The translations under genes and the position numbers were made by a program. DNA of 45,689 nt from Macrocybe gigantea (lineage: Eukaryota; Basidiomycota; Agaricomycetes; Agaricales; Callistosporiaceae): contig SJRY01000132.1 of the NCBI GenBank assembly GCA_011319805.1, forward strand, positions 1-45,689, written 5' to 3'. Below, piece after piece: positions 22,190 through 33,367 of this stretch (within the stretch, counting starts at the first letter, position 1; every line of letters begins with the position of its first letter). The notes beneath the pieces are model-generated. The model was not told where the DNA came from, made no database searches, and saw only the letters and a program-made list of their open reading frames with translations.

Positions 22190-23317
22190 TGATGAGCACT
22201 CCGTGCCACTGACTGCCGATAAGTCCTAATTTGGTAATCCCGTGCCTGCATTCGAAATCATACCACTACTCGGCCCCCTCAGCATGATACCGCAGTCCAG
22301 CCGCTGACTTCTCATTCGAGCACTCGGGAAGTTGACAACTCCGTGAGGCTTCTATTCCAGGTCCCAGACACTTCGCCAAATGCATCGCACCTGTACATTC
22401 CGGACATTCTGCGCTTCCTATACTGCCCAATCCGGTCAGGCAGTCTTATTCCTATACGCCCCCCCCAATTCCCAGATCCTGATATGGCAAGACTACTACC
22501 ATTTTTGATATCGCACCACCTCATGCCTTCCCACATTCCTGACACTGCCTCGCTGCAGTACATTCGAAACAAGGGATTTCGAGTGTGCCACTGTTTCATC
22601 CACTCTCATTTCAAAATTCATGACTCATATTTCACTGATACATTCTACGTTCCTTAGATTATTTTCACGTTCCATTCTACGACGCGTGGCACCGGCTTCG
22701 GGATGTTCTTTTACCTACTGTTTCATCTTTTATGTTCAGATTTCGAACGGACTTACATCTCCCTGACATTTCAGCCACTAAATGACCCTTTCGAAATCAT
22801 GCGATACGTTCTCTCATTCAGTTTCGACTTTGCTGGTTATTCCGATACTCGAAATCTTCTCATCTATAAAAACCCATGTACTTGGCATTTGTAAAACATA
22901 GAAAAAGTTACTGTCTCAGTCCTTCAGCAGTCTCGCAGTCTATGACTCGTATGGAGTCCTTGTGTTATCTGATCTCAAAGTGTCATGCTTGCATGGAGCC
23001 ACAGTACTCAGTCTCGAAATCAGTGTCCCTGGCTTCGCGTGGAAGTCACTATCATCGAAACCCTTCCAAAACCCTCACCGAAGCCCTCGATATCATGTGG
23101 GAATTCAGCTAAGTCTAGCCGCCTTGTTTCGAAAACCCCGAAATTCGCTCGAAACCATCCATATTCACTTCGTTCCATTCCCCCCCTTTCACGCTACAGT
23201 CCCTCGGGTTACTCTGTGACTTGAACAGCTCATAGTTTATACAGCCTTGGATAGGGACTGACACTTCCTTCATTCCACCTTGTTGGTTTGTAGGTTAGTG
23301 CTTCCCGATAGTTATCA
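22190..23317 (+). repeat. 3' LTR of family 3 (1128 bp)
   Basis: Partner of 12594-13720. It ends GTTATCA and is followed by CCGG, the duplicated target, and then by the second half of family 2 gag. Confidence 0.93.
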
Positions 23318-23529
23318 CCGGTAATGCTCAAGGACAGCCTGACCCTGACACCATGGACGTCGACCGGATGAGGTGCGAAGGCCACTGTTTCCAGTGCAGC
23401 GAGAAAGGACACATCGGACGTAACTGCCCGATGAATCCCCGGCCGAAATATGCTGCACGGAGTATAGAAACGCAGGACGAGACTACTGCCACTGCTACCA
23501 AGATCAAAGAGCTTAAACAGGGTTTTTAA
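23318..23529 (+). pseudogene. gag of family 2, nucleocapsid part after the nested element
   Basis: This continues the frame of 11647-12593. It has one zinc knuckle, CFQCSEKGHIGRNC (CX2CX4HX4C, about 23390-23430), after a short acidic spacer (DPDTMDVDRM) and ends at TAA 23527-23529. The knuckle binds element RNA. Family 2 Gag thus has one knuckle where family 1 has two. Confidence 0.85.
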
Positions 23530-23699
23530 TAGAGCTGGGAAGAAGCACCACTTCGCCGGCTGATTATGTATCATCGAATATGAATATAAGGGACATTCCC
23601 GACCTTAAAGAATATTTCGAATGAGAAGGTGCACGAGAGTTCGGTCTCGTAAGAGGATACACTCTACCCTGGGTGGCTCAACAGATTTATCGCAGGATG

Positions 23700-26600
23700 A
23701 GTCCAAAGCATACTTGATTCTTAAGGCATGGACAGACCAATCGTGACAGAAGGACATCTCACTGGAGAAGCTTCATGAGATCAATCAGATGAATGACCAC
23801 GATGCACTTCACACGCTGCTCGACCTCAGACAAAAACCATGATTTGTCAGAGGCGGCAATGGAAATCAGATGGATGTACCTTTGACGATCACGACCTTAG
23901 ACACTGGACGAACCTACAGCGTAAAGGCCCTGCTTGACACAGGATGTACCGGATCTTGCATAGATCAGAAGTTCATTAAGGAAAAGGAGATCAATACAAA
24001 AAGATATCCGATTCCTATTCCGGTCCACAATGCAGACGGAACCCATAACATGGCAGGCGACATACACAAATATGTTGAACTAAGAGTCCAGGTCCAAGAT
24101 CATGTCGAGCGAATGGTCTTTTTGGTTACTGAACTCGGAAAGGGCCAGATCTTCATCGGTTACGAGTGGGTTAGGCATCACAACCCTCAGATCGATTGGA
24201 AGACAGAGAAGATCACCTTTAATCGATGCCCCGAAGAGTGTCAATGAATTGTCCGAAAAGGAAACCCTGAAGATGACGACACCTCTATCGAGACAAATGA
24301 GGTAGACTTCGAACATGGAGAAAAACTCTTGATGATTGACATGAACCAAGAGTTCCATCTAAGGGCTTTCCAAATGACGGCCTCCAAACTGGCCGAAGCG
24401 ACGGCAAAGGCGACAAAGGCTAAAACCTTTGAAGAGATCATACCAGAAGAATACCACTGTTTCAAGGATTCAGTGTTCGGAAAAGAGTCATTCGACAAAT
24501 TACCACCATGATGACCTTGGGACCATGCAATTGAACTCATTCCAGGAGCTAAACTCCAGGACTGCAAGGTCTATCCCCTGACACTGGATGAACAGAAACA
24601 GCTGGATACCTTTTTAGATGAAAATCTGAACACCGGACGAATCAGACTGTCAAAGTCACCGATGGCCTCGCCTTTCTTCTTCATAAAAAAGAAGGATGGA
24701 TCCCTATGACCTGTACAGGATTATTGGAAGTTGAACGACATAATGATAAAGAACAAATACCTGCTCCCCTTGATCCAGGAATTAATCAACAAACTGAAGA
24801 GAGCAAAGTTCTTTATGAAGCTTGACATCCGATGGGGATACAATAATGTCTGCATGAAAGAAGGTGACAAATGGAAAGCTGCATTTCGGACAAACCAGGG
24901 AATGTTCAAACCCCTGGTCATGTTCTTTGGACTGATGAATTCACCAGCTACTTTCCAAACAATGATGAACACAATTTTTAAAGACGAAATCGATCAGGGA
25001 CACGTAGTAATCTACATGGACGACATTCTCATCTTCAATAAAGATTTGAATGAACATAGACAACTCGTTCAATGCATGTTGGAAAAGCTAAAGAATAACA
25101 AGCTTTACTTGAAACCTGAGAAATGCTCGTTTCATCAATTGGAAGTAGAATACCTCAGAATGATCGTCTCAGAAAACGGCATCAAGATGGATCCCGTCGA
25201 GGTCAAAGGCATCAAAGGATGGCCGAAACCCACCTGTAAAAGGGACATCCAGCAATTCTTAGGCTTTTGCAACTTCTACTGGTGCTTCATCGAGGGATTC
25301 ACAAAGATCGCGAAACCTTTGACGGAACTGACTGGAAAAGCCAACTGGACATGGGGAAAGGCCCAAGACGATGCATTCGACGGGTTGAAAAATCGGATCA
25401 GCTCAGCGCCGATTATTTCAATGCCCCGAGATGATGGAAAGTTCTGAATGGAAGTCGATGCCTCGAACTACGCAATAGGAGGCATCCTTTCACAGGAACA
25501 GTCCAATGGTACTTGGAGACTGGTAACTTTCATGTCAAAGTCATTGAACCCAACAGAACAGAACTATGAGATCTATGACAAAGAGATGCTCGCGATTATG
25601 ACCGGACTGGAAGAATGGCGCCAATACCTTTGTGGTGCTAAACAGAGATTCGAGATTTGGACAGACCATAAAAATCTTGAATATTTCTGGAAGCCTCAGA
25701 AGCTGAATCGCCAGCAAGCTCATTGGATTTCAGAACTTCAAGACTATGACTTTGTCTTGGAGCACAAACCCGGGAAGTCAATGACTAAGGCAGACAGTCT
25801 GTCGAGATGACCAGACTATGAGAAGGGGGAGAACGATAATGAAAACATCGTACTCCTAAAGCCAGAGAATTTTCGCTGGATTTTCATGGTGAAGATCACA
25901 CCAACACCAGAATTTCAGGACATCCTGGACCAAATCAAAAGGGCTTGGAAACAAAGAGAGCCTGAGATCCAGAAACATCTTGATGAAGGCGAACACAGCT
26001 GGGAGGAAAATGACTGAATCGTTACATGGCTGAAACGATACTATGTTCCCAAAAGCCAAAAGATAAGGGAACGGATCATCGAAATCCATCATTCGGATCA
26101 AATCTTGGGACACCCAGGACAGACAAAGACGCACGAGCTAATCACGCGCAACTTCTGGTGGCCCAAAATGATGAATGACGTCAAGGCGTATATCAAAGGA
26201 TGTGACAAATGCCAACAGATGAAGATCATCAGAGATCGGAAACACACTCCACTTCACCCGAATGAGGTACCGAAGGAACCATGGGAGATCATATCTGTAG
26301 ATCTCATCGGACCCCTCCCCGAATCTCATGGATTCAACGGCGTAATAGTGACAGTAGACCGGTTCATGAAAGGAGCCAAATTCATACCAGTCAACATGGA
26401 AATCACGGCCGAAGGAGTCGCTCGTAATCTACGCAACATCATATTCTCGAATTACGGACTCCCAAAGAAAGTCATCAGCAACAGAGGAGGACAATTCGTC
26501 TCCGCATTCATGACGGACCTCTACACGCTTTTGGGAATCAAAGGAGCCCCTTCAACGCCGTATCATCCACAGACCGACAGACAAATGGAACGAGTCAATC

Positions 26601-27478
26601 AGGAACTCGAACAGTACCTGAAACTCTTCGTAAATCATCGGCAAACCAACTGGGCAGATTGGCTACCCATGGCCAAATTCTCCTATAACAATCGGATTCA
26701 CTCAGCAACCGGATATTCCCCATTTTACCTAAACCACGGGCGACATCCGTATACTGGAAAAGAACCTCCAAAGCATAATGCCAAATCGCAAACTGCTGAG
26801 GAGTTTGCCGAGATGATGAAGGAAATTCGGACCAAGGCTGAAACCTCCCTGTTGAAAGCCGCTGAGACAATGAAACGGACGTATGACCGGAAACAGAAGC
26901 CTGCCTGAGAATATCACGAGGGCGATCAGGTCTGGCTGGAAGGAACGAATATCACAACTGACCGGCCGACCGATAAACTAAACGACAAATGGTTTGGTCC
27001 TTTCAAAGTCAAATGGCGAATCGGGGAATCGGCATACAAACTTGAGCTACCGGAATACTGGTGAATTCACCCCATCCGAAATGAGTCCGAACTCACTCCA
27101 TATATGGCACCGGCGTTTCCGCGACAGAAAGCAGTAACGATTCTTAAACGGCCTCCTCCTATCATCGTGGAAGGAGAAAAATGATATGAAGTACAGGCTG
27201 TAATAAACTCTTGCTGGAACAGAGGAAAATTACAGTACAAAATACATTGGAAGGGATACCCGCTCGAAGATGCCACCTGGGAACCTGCTGAAAATGTTAA
27301 CAGAGATGCGCTGGACGCGGTCACGAAATTTCATCATGAGAACCCCGAGGCGCCGTCCCTAGAGAAAGGACAGCGTCAGCTACCGCCCCGACCTGCACTG
27401 AAGAAGGTAGTACGCACCTGCCTCCATCAAACCCAATCGCCGAAGGTCTTGTTCGACCACACGGCTGATGAAGTCTAG
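23700..27478 (+). pseudogene. pol of family 2: protease, RT, RNase H, integrase, chromodomain, with many TGA stops
   Basis: The protease has LLDTGCTGSC near 23930. The RT runs from about 24560 with YMDD at 25013-25024. RNase H is at 25448-25810 (VDASNYAIGG). The integrase finger is at about 26100-26215, catalytic Asp in SVDLIGPLP near 26299, the second position reads ISNRGGQF near 26473 (Asn where Asp is required), and Glu is in MERVNQELE near 26590. The chromodomain is at about 27185-27330 (WKGYPLEDATW). TGA stops stand at about 23840, 24245, 24509, 24512, 24708, 25445, 25808, 26016, 26906, 27062 and 27182. Where the family consensus is clear most replace Arg. The element cannot make an active polyprotein. 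Confidence 0.88.
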
Positions 27479-27691
27479 GTCTGTCCACGCAATCAGCAAA
27501 TGAAAATGCTCCTGAAGAAAAGGACCCTTACCGGCTGGATGTCGGACCCAAGCGAAGTCAAAAATTGCCTGGACGTGGCCTGGCAGGTGTGGCAACAGTG
27601 TCAGAATCAGGAAATCATAGGCGAGGACAAGCGCCAAAAGAACTAAGAGGATAATGAAAAAGAAGAACATGATTGCGAGGACGCAATCCTT

Positions 27692-27704
27692 AAGAGGGGG
27701 GTAA
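27692..27704 (+). other. polypurine tract of family 2
   Basis: AAGAGGGGGGTAA runs to the TGTTACG start of the 3' LTR. Confidence 0.7.
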
Positions 27705-28123
27705 TGTTACGATTTCAGACTAATCGTTATCTTGACGACGGACACGTGACTCAAAAAGCCACATGATGAACATGTGACACAAACCGCGACATGACAAACA
27801 GGATACAATGTGATGACTCGAGGAAATCCTATGACAATGACGCGTCAGCGTTGATCAGGGCAGAGGGTTATTGCGCAGCACCTGTAGGACAACATGTGGA
27901 GCGTAACCAAAATCCTTACTCAGACGGACAAGGGTTGAGGGTTTCATGTAATACGAGGATAGCGTAGTCATGGTCCATGCTAGGTAGTCGCAACGTATAA
28001 ATACTGAAATTGTACGTAGTAGAATCCAGCTTCGAGCTGGCTTATAATAGCATTCCTATCCCCGCCTCTTATCTCTAAGGGTTAGTTAGAGTGACCTGCG
28101 TGCAGAATTGGTTTTGCGTAGCA
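27705..28123 (+). repeat. 3' LTR of family 2 (419 bp)
   Basis: Same length as the 5' LTR. About 22 differences, all transitions, most of them CG against TG or CA. It is followed by the CACCA duplication and the resumed host exon. Confidence 0.95.
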
Positions 28124-28128
28124 CACCA

Positions 28129-28234
28129 ATGGAGATGAGGAGGAGCCTGAGCCATTTAATATGAAATATGGAGGAATCATGGATGATGAATTAGATCAGA
28201 CAGCACCTCCACCCATGGCGGCTACAGAGGTTGA
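28129..28234 (+). pseudogene. hypothetical gene, exon right of the family 2 insertion
   Basis: This is the continuation of the frame that ends at 10530. It is acidic (NGDEEEPEPFN) and then Pro/Ala-rich (APPPMAATEV). At 28235 it is interrupted again, by a family 1 LTR. Removing that LTR and one GTTGA copy restores EVE followed directly by GTAAGC, a good splice donor, so the exon ends about 5 nt past the insertion. Confidence 0.5.
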
Positions 28235-28562
28235 TGTTACAGATGCCACCCAAAGGACTATTCGACTATTCATTTTCTTATCTTATCTTTCCCACATCCC
28301 TTATCCTCCCCATCACGCTGCGCAGTGCGCAGCCATCGAGTCATTCCACTTCCCTAGTCACTCTGAGTTATCTCCTCCTTAGTCTTACTCATCCGCAGTC
28401 CACAGCATTTGTGCAGTCCGTGGTCTGTGCTCGAGTACTGTAACATATATAAGGACTCCTAGATGTATCCATAACGCTAGGCTTAATATTCCATTTGCCA
28501 TCGTCTTAAACCACTCTCGCACTTAGTCTGCCCAAGTCCTTTAAGATTCGTCTAGCCTAACA
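28235..28562 (+). repeat. Solo LTR of family 1 (328 bp) with GTTGA duplication
   Basis: It runs from TGTTACAG to TAACA, flanked by GTTGA at 28230-28234 and 28563-28567. It lies in the last codons of an exon. It was formed by recombination between the LTRs of a former full copy. Its promoter (TATATAAG near 28444) is retained. Confidence 0.93.
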
Positions 28563-29690
28563 GTTGAGGTAAGCAAATTGTGAAGTGCGATATGGGATCC
28601 ACTCACTATGATATACTAGGAAATTGCATGTCTAGTCATCAATGCCCCTATGGTCAAGATCGAAGAGTCAGAAACACCATTGCACCGTCGTAGCCGTTGC
28701 AGCTTTAACCCAGACATACTCTCCAAAAACCCCACTTATGCAGACCTGAAGATCCAGCTGGAGCAGCTATGCTGTTTTCGACTACACATGATCCCAGCTT
28801 TCTGTGCAGTCGTTTTGGTTCTGTGTGAACCATGGAATATCTCGAGGCCAGAAATGTTGGAGGAAGTGCAATTGATTTGGAATGTAGTACTTCCAGAGGT
28901 GCCCCACCAGCTGAAACTAGATGGGCCTGAATTCCTGCTGGTATGTCCATCGCTACTGTAATATATGGGGTTAATGTAATGGGACAGATGGTTCAACGAG
29001 GGTATGAGTGTAGGAACAAGATTGCTTGCTGTGTGTTTGATGAGGTTGGACATCACTTGGAAGATGCTGTTGGAAATGCCCCAACAGCGATCGCTGAATA
29101 TGTTGAATCCCTTCTAGATGAGAAGTATGCAAAATACATGTTCAAGGAGAACTCGGGAAGAACACAATTGGTACGTTCTTTTGAATATCAGCTATTGATT
29201 GGTTGATGGAACAAAATGCTAGGAGTGCACTGGCCTGTTCCTGCCTGAATACATTACTGCAGGTGTTGCTGAAGGCCTCGAAATGACATCCTCCATGCCC
29301 AGAGAGCTTATAGTTGATGATTATCCACGTGGTGTGCTGGCATTGGCAACAGTGGCAGTGAGTGACTCAGACTACTAGCGAGAGTTCAACTAACAAGGTG
29401 GCAGTCCGAGCATGCATTGAAAAGCTGGGTGACCGGGTATTGCATGTTTGGTACTGATGTGTTGAAAAAGCAAGAGGAACAATTCTCCAAGGCCAATTGG
29501 GGATGAGCGACAGAAACTGTCATGACCGCCATTGACAAGGTCATGCCGCGGAAGTGGGAGAAAATCCTCAATAGTGCTAATGAACAGAACACCGCGCCAC
29601 CACCAAAGCATGTGAAAACACTTGAAGGAGGGGTAATGGTCGATCCTCGTGCAATGGCATATGAAGCTGATAGTGAGTAGGTGTAGAAAT
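28563..29690 (+). pseudogene. hypothetical gene, 3' exons, of a type frequent in basidiomycete repeats
   Basis: After an intron from GTAAGC (28568) to TCTAG (about 28636) an exon runs to about 28942 (DILSKNPTYADLKIQLEQ inside). After another likely intron a charged helical exon follows at about 28986-29170. An exon near 29240-29358 ends LALATVA and joins, across a 40-nt intron (29359-29398, GTGAGT...AACAAG), to VAVRACIEKL. The last segment (29443-29680) has QFSKANWG, then TGA, then ATETV, again a TGA where Arg is plausible, and is in a shifted frame. No domain is recognised with certainty. The PRGVLALATVAV and FSKANWG patterns recall uncharacterised proteins common in Agaricomycetes. Confidence 0.4.
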
Positions 29691-32689
29691 AGATCATTTG
29701 TATGGTAATTACAACCAATGCGATGTGCATTTGTTGGATATAATTGGCTCTTGCGGAACTCTTAATAGCACCTGAATGTTGACTTACATGATCCTTGCGC
29801 ACGTCTTAATCGGCTTACGGCCTTGGCTAAGAAACTGAACCTCCTGGGGCAAGGCAGTTGGGCTTAACATCTGAATGGTCTTATGGGCTTGGTCAAGACT
29901 GGTAAGACAGAATTAAGACAGCTTAAGATGACTAAGGTAGAGTACGGTTTTGCTGATGTGGCGATAGAGGGAGACTGGGTCTCATGTCGAAACAAAAGGT
30001 TAGTGCTCATAATATGGCAACAAGGAATAGTCTTCAGAGTGTTTTTTTGAGCGGAAAAACAAAGGAAGTGAACACCTACAGAGAAGGTCCCACATCCACA
30101 GGCAGGTAGACAGCATCTGCAGATATCGGGTTTTGGGTCCAGTAGAGGAGTGGAGCCAGACATCGTGGCCGTTGATCATTTCGCTTCATCTGGTAAACTG
30201 TCATGGGTGATGACGATATGTAACTTGTTCATTGCTTCAAGAAACTGAAAGACTGAGATGGCGAGCAGATGAGCCTCCTGCCTGCATTGTAACATCATTA
30301 GTGGTTCCTGTCAATGAGGAACGGTAGAGGGGTTGATCGGAGGAGTCGACATCGCACTTGCGAATGCCAAACTATCAGCCACAACTGGACTGACACCGAC
30401 TGTGGTCTATGATACAGTAGTGCATACCAGTGTTTTATGAAATATCTTCTCATGAGAAGGGCCATGTTTTGCAAAAAATCTTGTAATTAGATAAATAATA
30501 TACAAATTTTTTCTCTCTTGAGGTCTCCCAATAATGTCACCAAATAAGTTGCAAAAGGTCCACGAAATATTCTCGAAGAATACAAGAAACATTCTCTGCT
30601 CAAAAGCATACTAAGATGGCCCAATCAGAAGGTGTGTTCAGAAGATCTGCTGTCAATGTTTCATGAATCGTTCATGAATTTTCTAAGCTGCCTTTTCAGT
30701 GAGATGGCAGCTAGACATCAGAGCATCTGCAAGGCACCAGCACCAGCACTTGCACCAGTGTTAGGACTAGCATCGGATGCAGCAAACACCCTGAATTTTC
30801 GTGAATTTGATAGCACTTGAGGCTGGTGGGCTTGGCCTCGACACAATGATATTGCCGCTGCTGATGTCGACAAACCAGACCCCAGACGGATAAGTGCAAT
30901 TTGCTCACAAATGCTTACAATGCACACTGCTCCACTTCCAGCTTCATGTGTATCTGTTCTGGCAAGGGAAAAAAAGCGACATGAATGACTGATTCATCAA
31001 AAATAGGAGAACCAAACCAACACTAACCTTCGTCTCCAGCCGCCCATGCCCTAATCCCCTGCAGTCTCAATGGGCTCCAAAGACCCCTGCCTCGATGCCT
31101 CTTCATTCCTTCATCACATCAAACTCTGAGAGATGAGGGAGAAGGTGGAAGAGACAAAATGACCACGGGCGAGGCTGGTACACCATTCTTCACTGCACTT
31201 GGTTGACATAGCATAACCCCTCGGAAGAAGGCACCAACCTTGATCGTCAAGTTCGGGAGATGAAGATTGGGACCATTCTAGCCATATGCAGCATCAGGGA
31301 AGCTACTATGTCAACCACTGCCTTAAACTCTACACCTATGGAGTTGCAATCCAGTAGTGAGTTGCACTCTAGAAAGCCTCTGTGTCATCAGTGTAGTGAA
31401 TTCAAATGAATTGTATATAGACTTGCATTTCTTGCATTAAATCTTTGTCTTGCAGTTGTGGATGGTGTCCGAAGCTGCTTTGAGAAGCCTCTTGAGAGAG
31501 TAAGACATGGCTGTCATCAGTAGCCTTCGACGTATATTCGTGTTTAATACAGACTTGGCATATACACAAAGTTCCATTGCATACTGAATTCATGTATGAT
31601 CCAGGCTGATTCCCTGGACATGGTCAGGTACCGCTGTTAATTGATCAACCACTCAATCAATGTTGTAACCGGCAACCTCGGTTATGATAGAATCAATCTA
31701 AACTAGTCCAATGTTTATTCGACCAGATCAGGTCAGTTATATGATCTGATGAATGAATGACCGGTATCAGTTCAGACCTGTTCAATAGTTTGCTGAGAAT
31801 GGAAGCCATGGAATATACTAATCATTCACAACTATATTGGCAATGCTGGGAACATTGAAGGGACCAGTCAGATGAAGCAATTGTAAGAATAGTGATTTGA
31901 CATACAGAGCTTGATATAGATGAGTGTTGTCCAGGACACTAGCCAAATTTATACATTGGTGGTCAACTCCAGCAAATTTTTATCATGTCAGACATAATAG
32001 GTTTCCAATTGAGTAGAATATCTGATGTCTGGGGCCACTTAAGTGATACCTGCCAGTCATTGGTGCTTAGGAAGAACACTTGCTGATGTGTCCAGTGTCT
32101 GTGTGATACGCCTGCATGACATTACATTGGGTGGATGAAACAAATCAATCGCTCTATGCTGACATGCCTTGGTGCTTGTGAGAACATTCGATGACATGTG
32201 TAAGCCTGGCTTACAGCACTTGCACGACGAGGCCGACTGACCACTGGAGACTGATGTACTCACGTGATCACATTGCTTACTCATACGACATGCACTATAT
32301 ATACTGCTAGCTATGATCGAGGAATCCAATCCCCCCTTTGTGACTGTTCTCCCCCATTCCCTGTTAGTGTTGCACACGACATGTGCTTCCAACATGCCCT
32401 GTATCTGTGGATATACCTGTATGACATTCCCAATATCTGTATGATACACCTGTATGATGTTAAGTTGGATGGGTGAAACAAATCAATTGGCCTTTACCTG
32501 ACAACAGTGAGGCAGCAAGATGGGCCTACATTGAACAATAGCATGGAAATGATGACAGAGTGTCCATATAGTTTTCAACAAACTTCCTACATTTCCTGGG
32601 TATAGTCTACACTAAGTGTTCTCGAACGAATGTATCAGAAAATATTCTTCTAGCAAATTATGAGTTACAATGCAGTTATCAAACAATTC
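29691..32689. other. 3-kb stretch without a recognised gene
   Basis: The ORFs here are short and have no protein-like features. It holds an 86-bp segment (30329-30414) repeated near 38.3 kb and a dispersed direct repeat (32098-32160 and 32424-32490, sharing TGATACRCCTG and GTGAAACAAATCAAT-like blocks). Otherwise it looks like old decayed repeat DNA. No tRNA or rRNA is seen. Confidence 0.45.
30329..30414 (+). repeat. 86-bp dispersed repeat, copy 1
   Basis: It matches 38268-38353 over 86 bp with about six differences and no gap. The boundaries are sharp on both sides. In one frame both copies translate to LIGGVDIALANAKLS. The copy at 38.3 kb is fused to the tail of a decayed repeat-protein gene. 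Confidence 0.7.
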
Positions 32690-33011
32690 CTACTTAGAAC
32701 TGACTACATCAGCATCCTCATCGAATACCACCCATAGAGAGGTATAGTGTGCATGCATTTGGCTGAATTGATGAGCTTGTTTCAAAGCATATGTACGCTG
32801 CTCTTCCAATGTGGCATTGTCACCTGTTTTAACATTTGCAAGCCCTGACCACTGTGACAAATGAGACTCAAAGAAGGCCTTCACCCATTCCATTTCTGTC
32901 CTCAATAGCTCGACTTTTTCCTGCCAATGATCTGACTTTGATTTGCTTTTGCAAAATTCAATTTGCAGGTCTGCCATTGATATTAGTCTGCAGAATAGTT
33001 GGAATGTCTGC

Positions 33012-33331
33012 TGTTATGGACATTGCCTAAAGGACCATTCAATTTCTTATTTTATCTTTTCCATATTCCTTATCTTCCCCATCATGCTGCACAGTGTACA
33101 GCCATTGAGTCATTTCACTTCCCTAGTCATTCTGAGTCATCTCTTTCCAGTCTTACTCATCTGCAGTCCACAGCATTGCACAGCCCATGGTCCATGCTCG
33201 AGTACTGTAATGTATATAAGGACTCCCAGATGTACCAGTAGTACAAGGCTTAATATTCCTTTTGCCATCGTCTCAAGACCACTCTCACACTTAGTCTGCC
33301 TGAGTCCTTTTAAGATTCGTCTAGCCTAACA
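33012..33331 (+). repeat. Solo LTR of family 1 (320 bp) with TCTGC duplication
   Basis: It runs from TGTTATGG to TAACA, flanked by TCTGC at 33007-33011 and 33332-33336. It sits in the predicted intron of the KDZ remnant. It is older than the copy A and B LTRs, judging by more TG/CA changes. Confidence 0.92.
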
Positions 33332-33367
33332 TCTGCCACATACCTTCTTGCAGTGATGCATCCTCAA

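Larger units (their letters stand above)
12594..23317 (+). mobile_element. Ty3/Gypsy retrotransposon, family 3, 10.7 kb, nested in family 2 gag
   Basis: Two LTRs of 1127 and 1128 bp begin TGAT and end ATCA. CCGG stands on both sides (12590-12593 and 23318-23321), a 4-bp target duplication. The element has a tRNA-type primer site, gag, pol, an antisense spliced gene and a polypurine tract. Style and motifs (DPGS protease, GYDER and PMGWTN in RT) are those of a large Gypsy group common in mushroom genomes. Stops in gag, pol and the antisense gene show it is inactive. Confidence 0.92.
10531..28123 (+). mobile_element. Ty3/Gypsy chromodomain retrotransposon, family 2, 17.6 kb including a nested element
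   Basis: Two 419-bp LTRs (10531-10949 and 27705-28123) are flanked by CACCA at 10526-10530 and 28124-28128. The internal part has gag, a retropepsin, RT, RNase H, integrase and chromodomain. It is interrupted in gag by family 3 (12594-23317), so the element's own length is about 6.9 kb. Many in-frame TGA stops show it is dead. The LTRs differ at about 22 of 419 positions, all transitions, so insertion age cannot be read with a normal clock. Confidence 0.93.

Noticed and set aside
23700..27478. TGA read as Arg or Trp (altered code or recoding) in the elements
   Set aside because: Host genes in the window use TGA-free frames with the standard code, the changes sit in CpG context, and the LTRs show the same transitions. 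Decay explains it more simply.
32057..32490. Possible CRISPR-like or tandem array
   Set aside because: Only two or three imperfect units with uneven spacing, in a eukaryotic genome.
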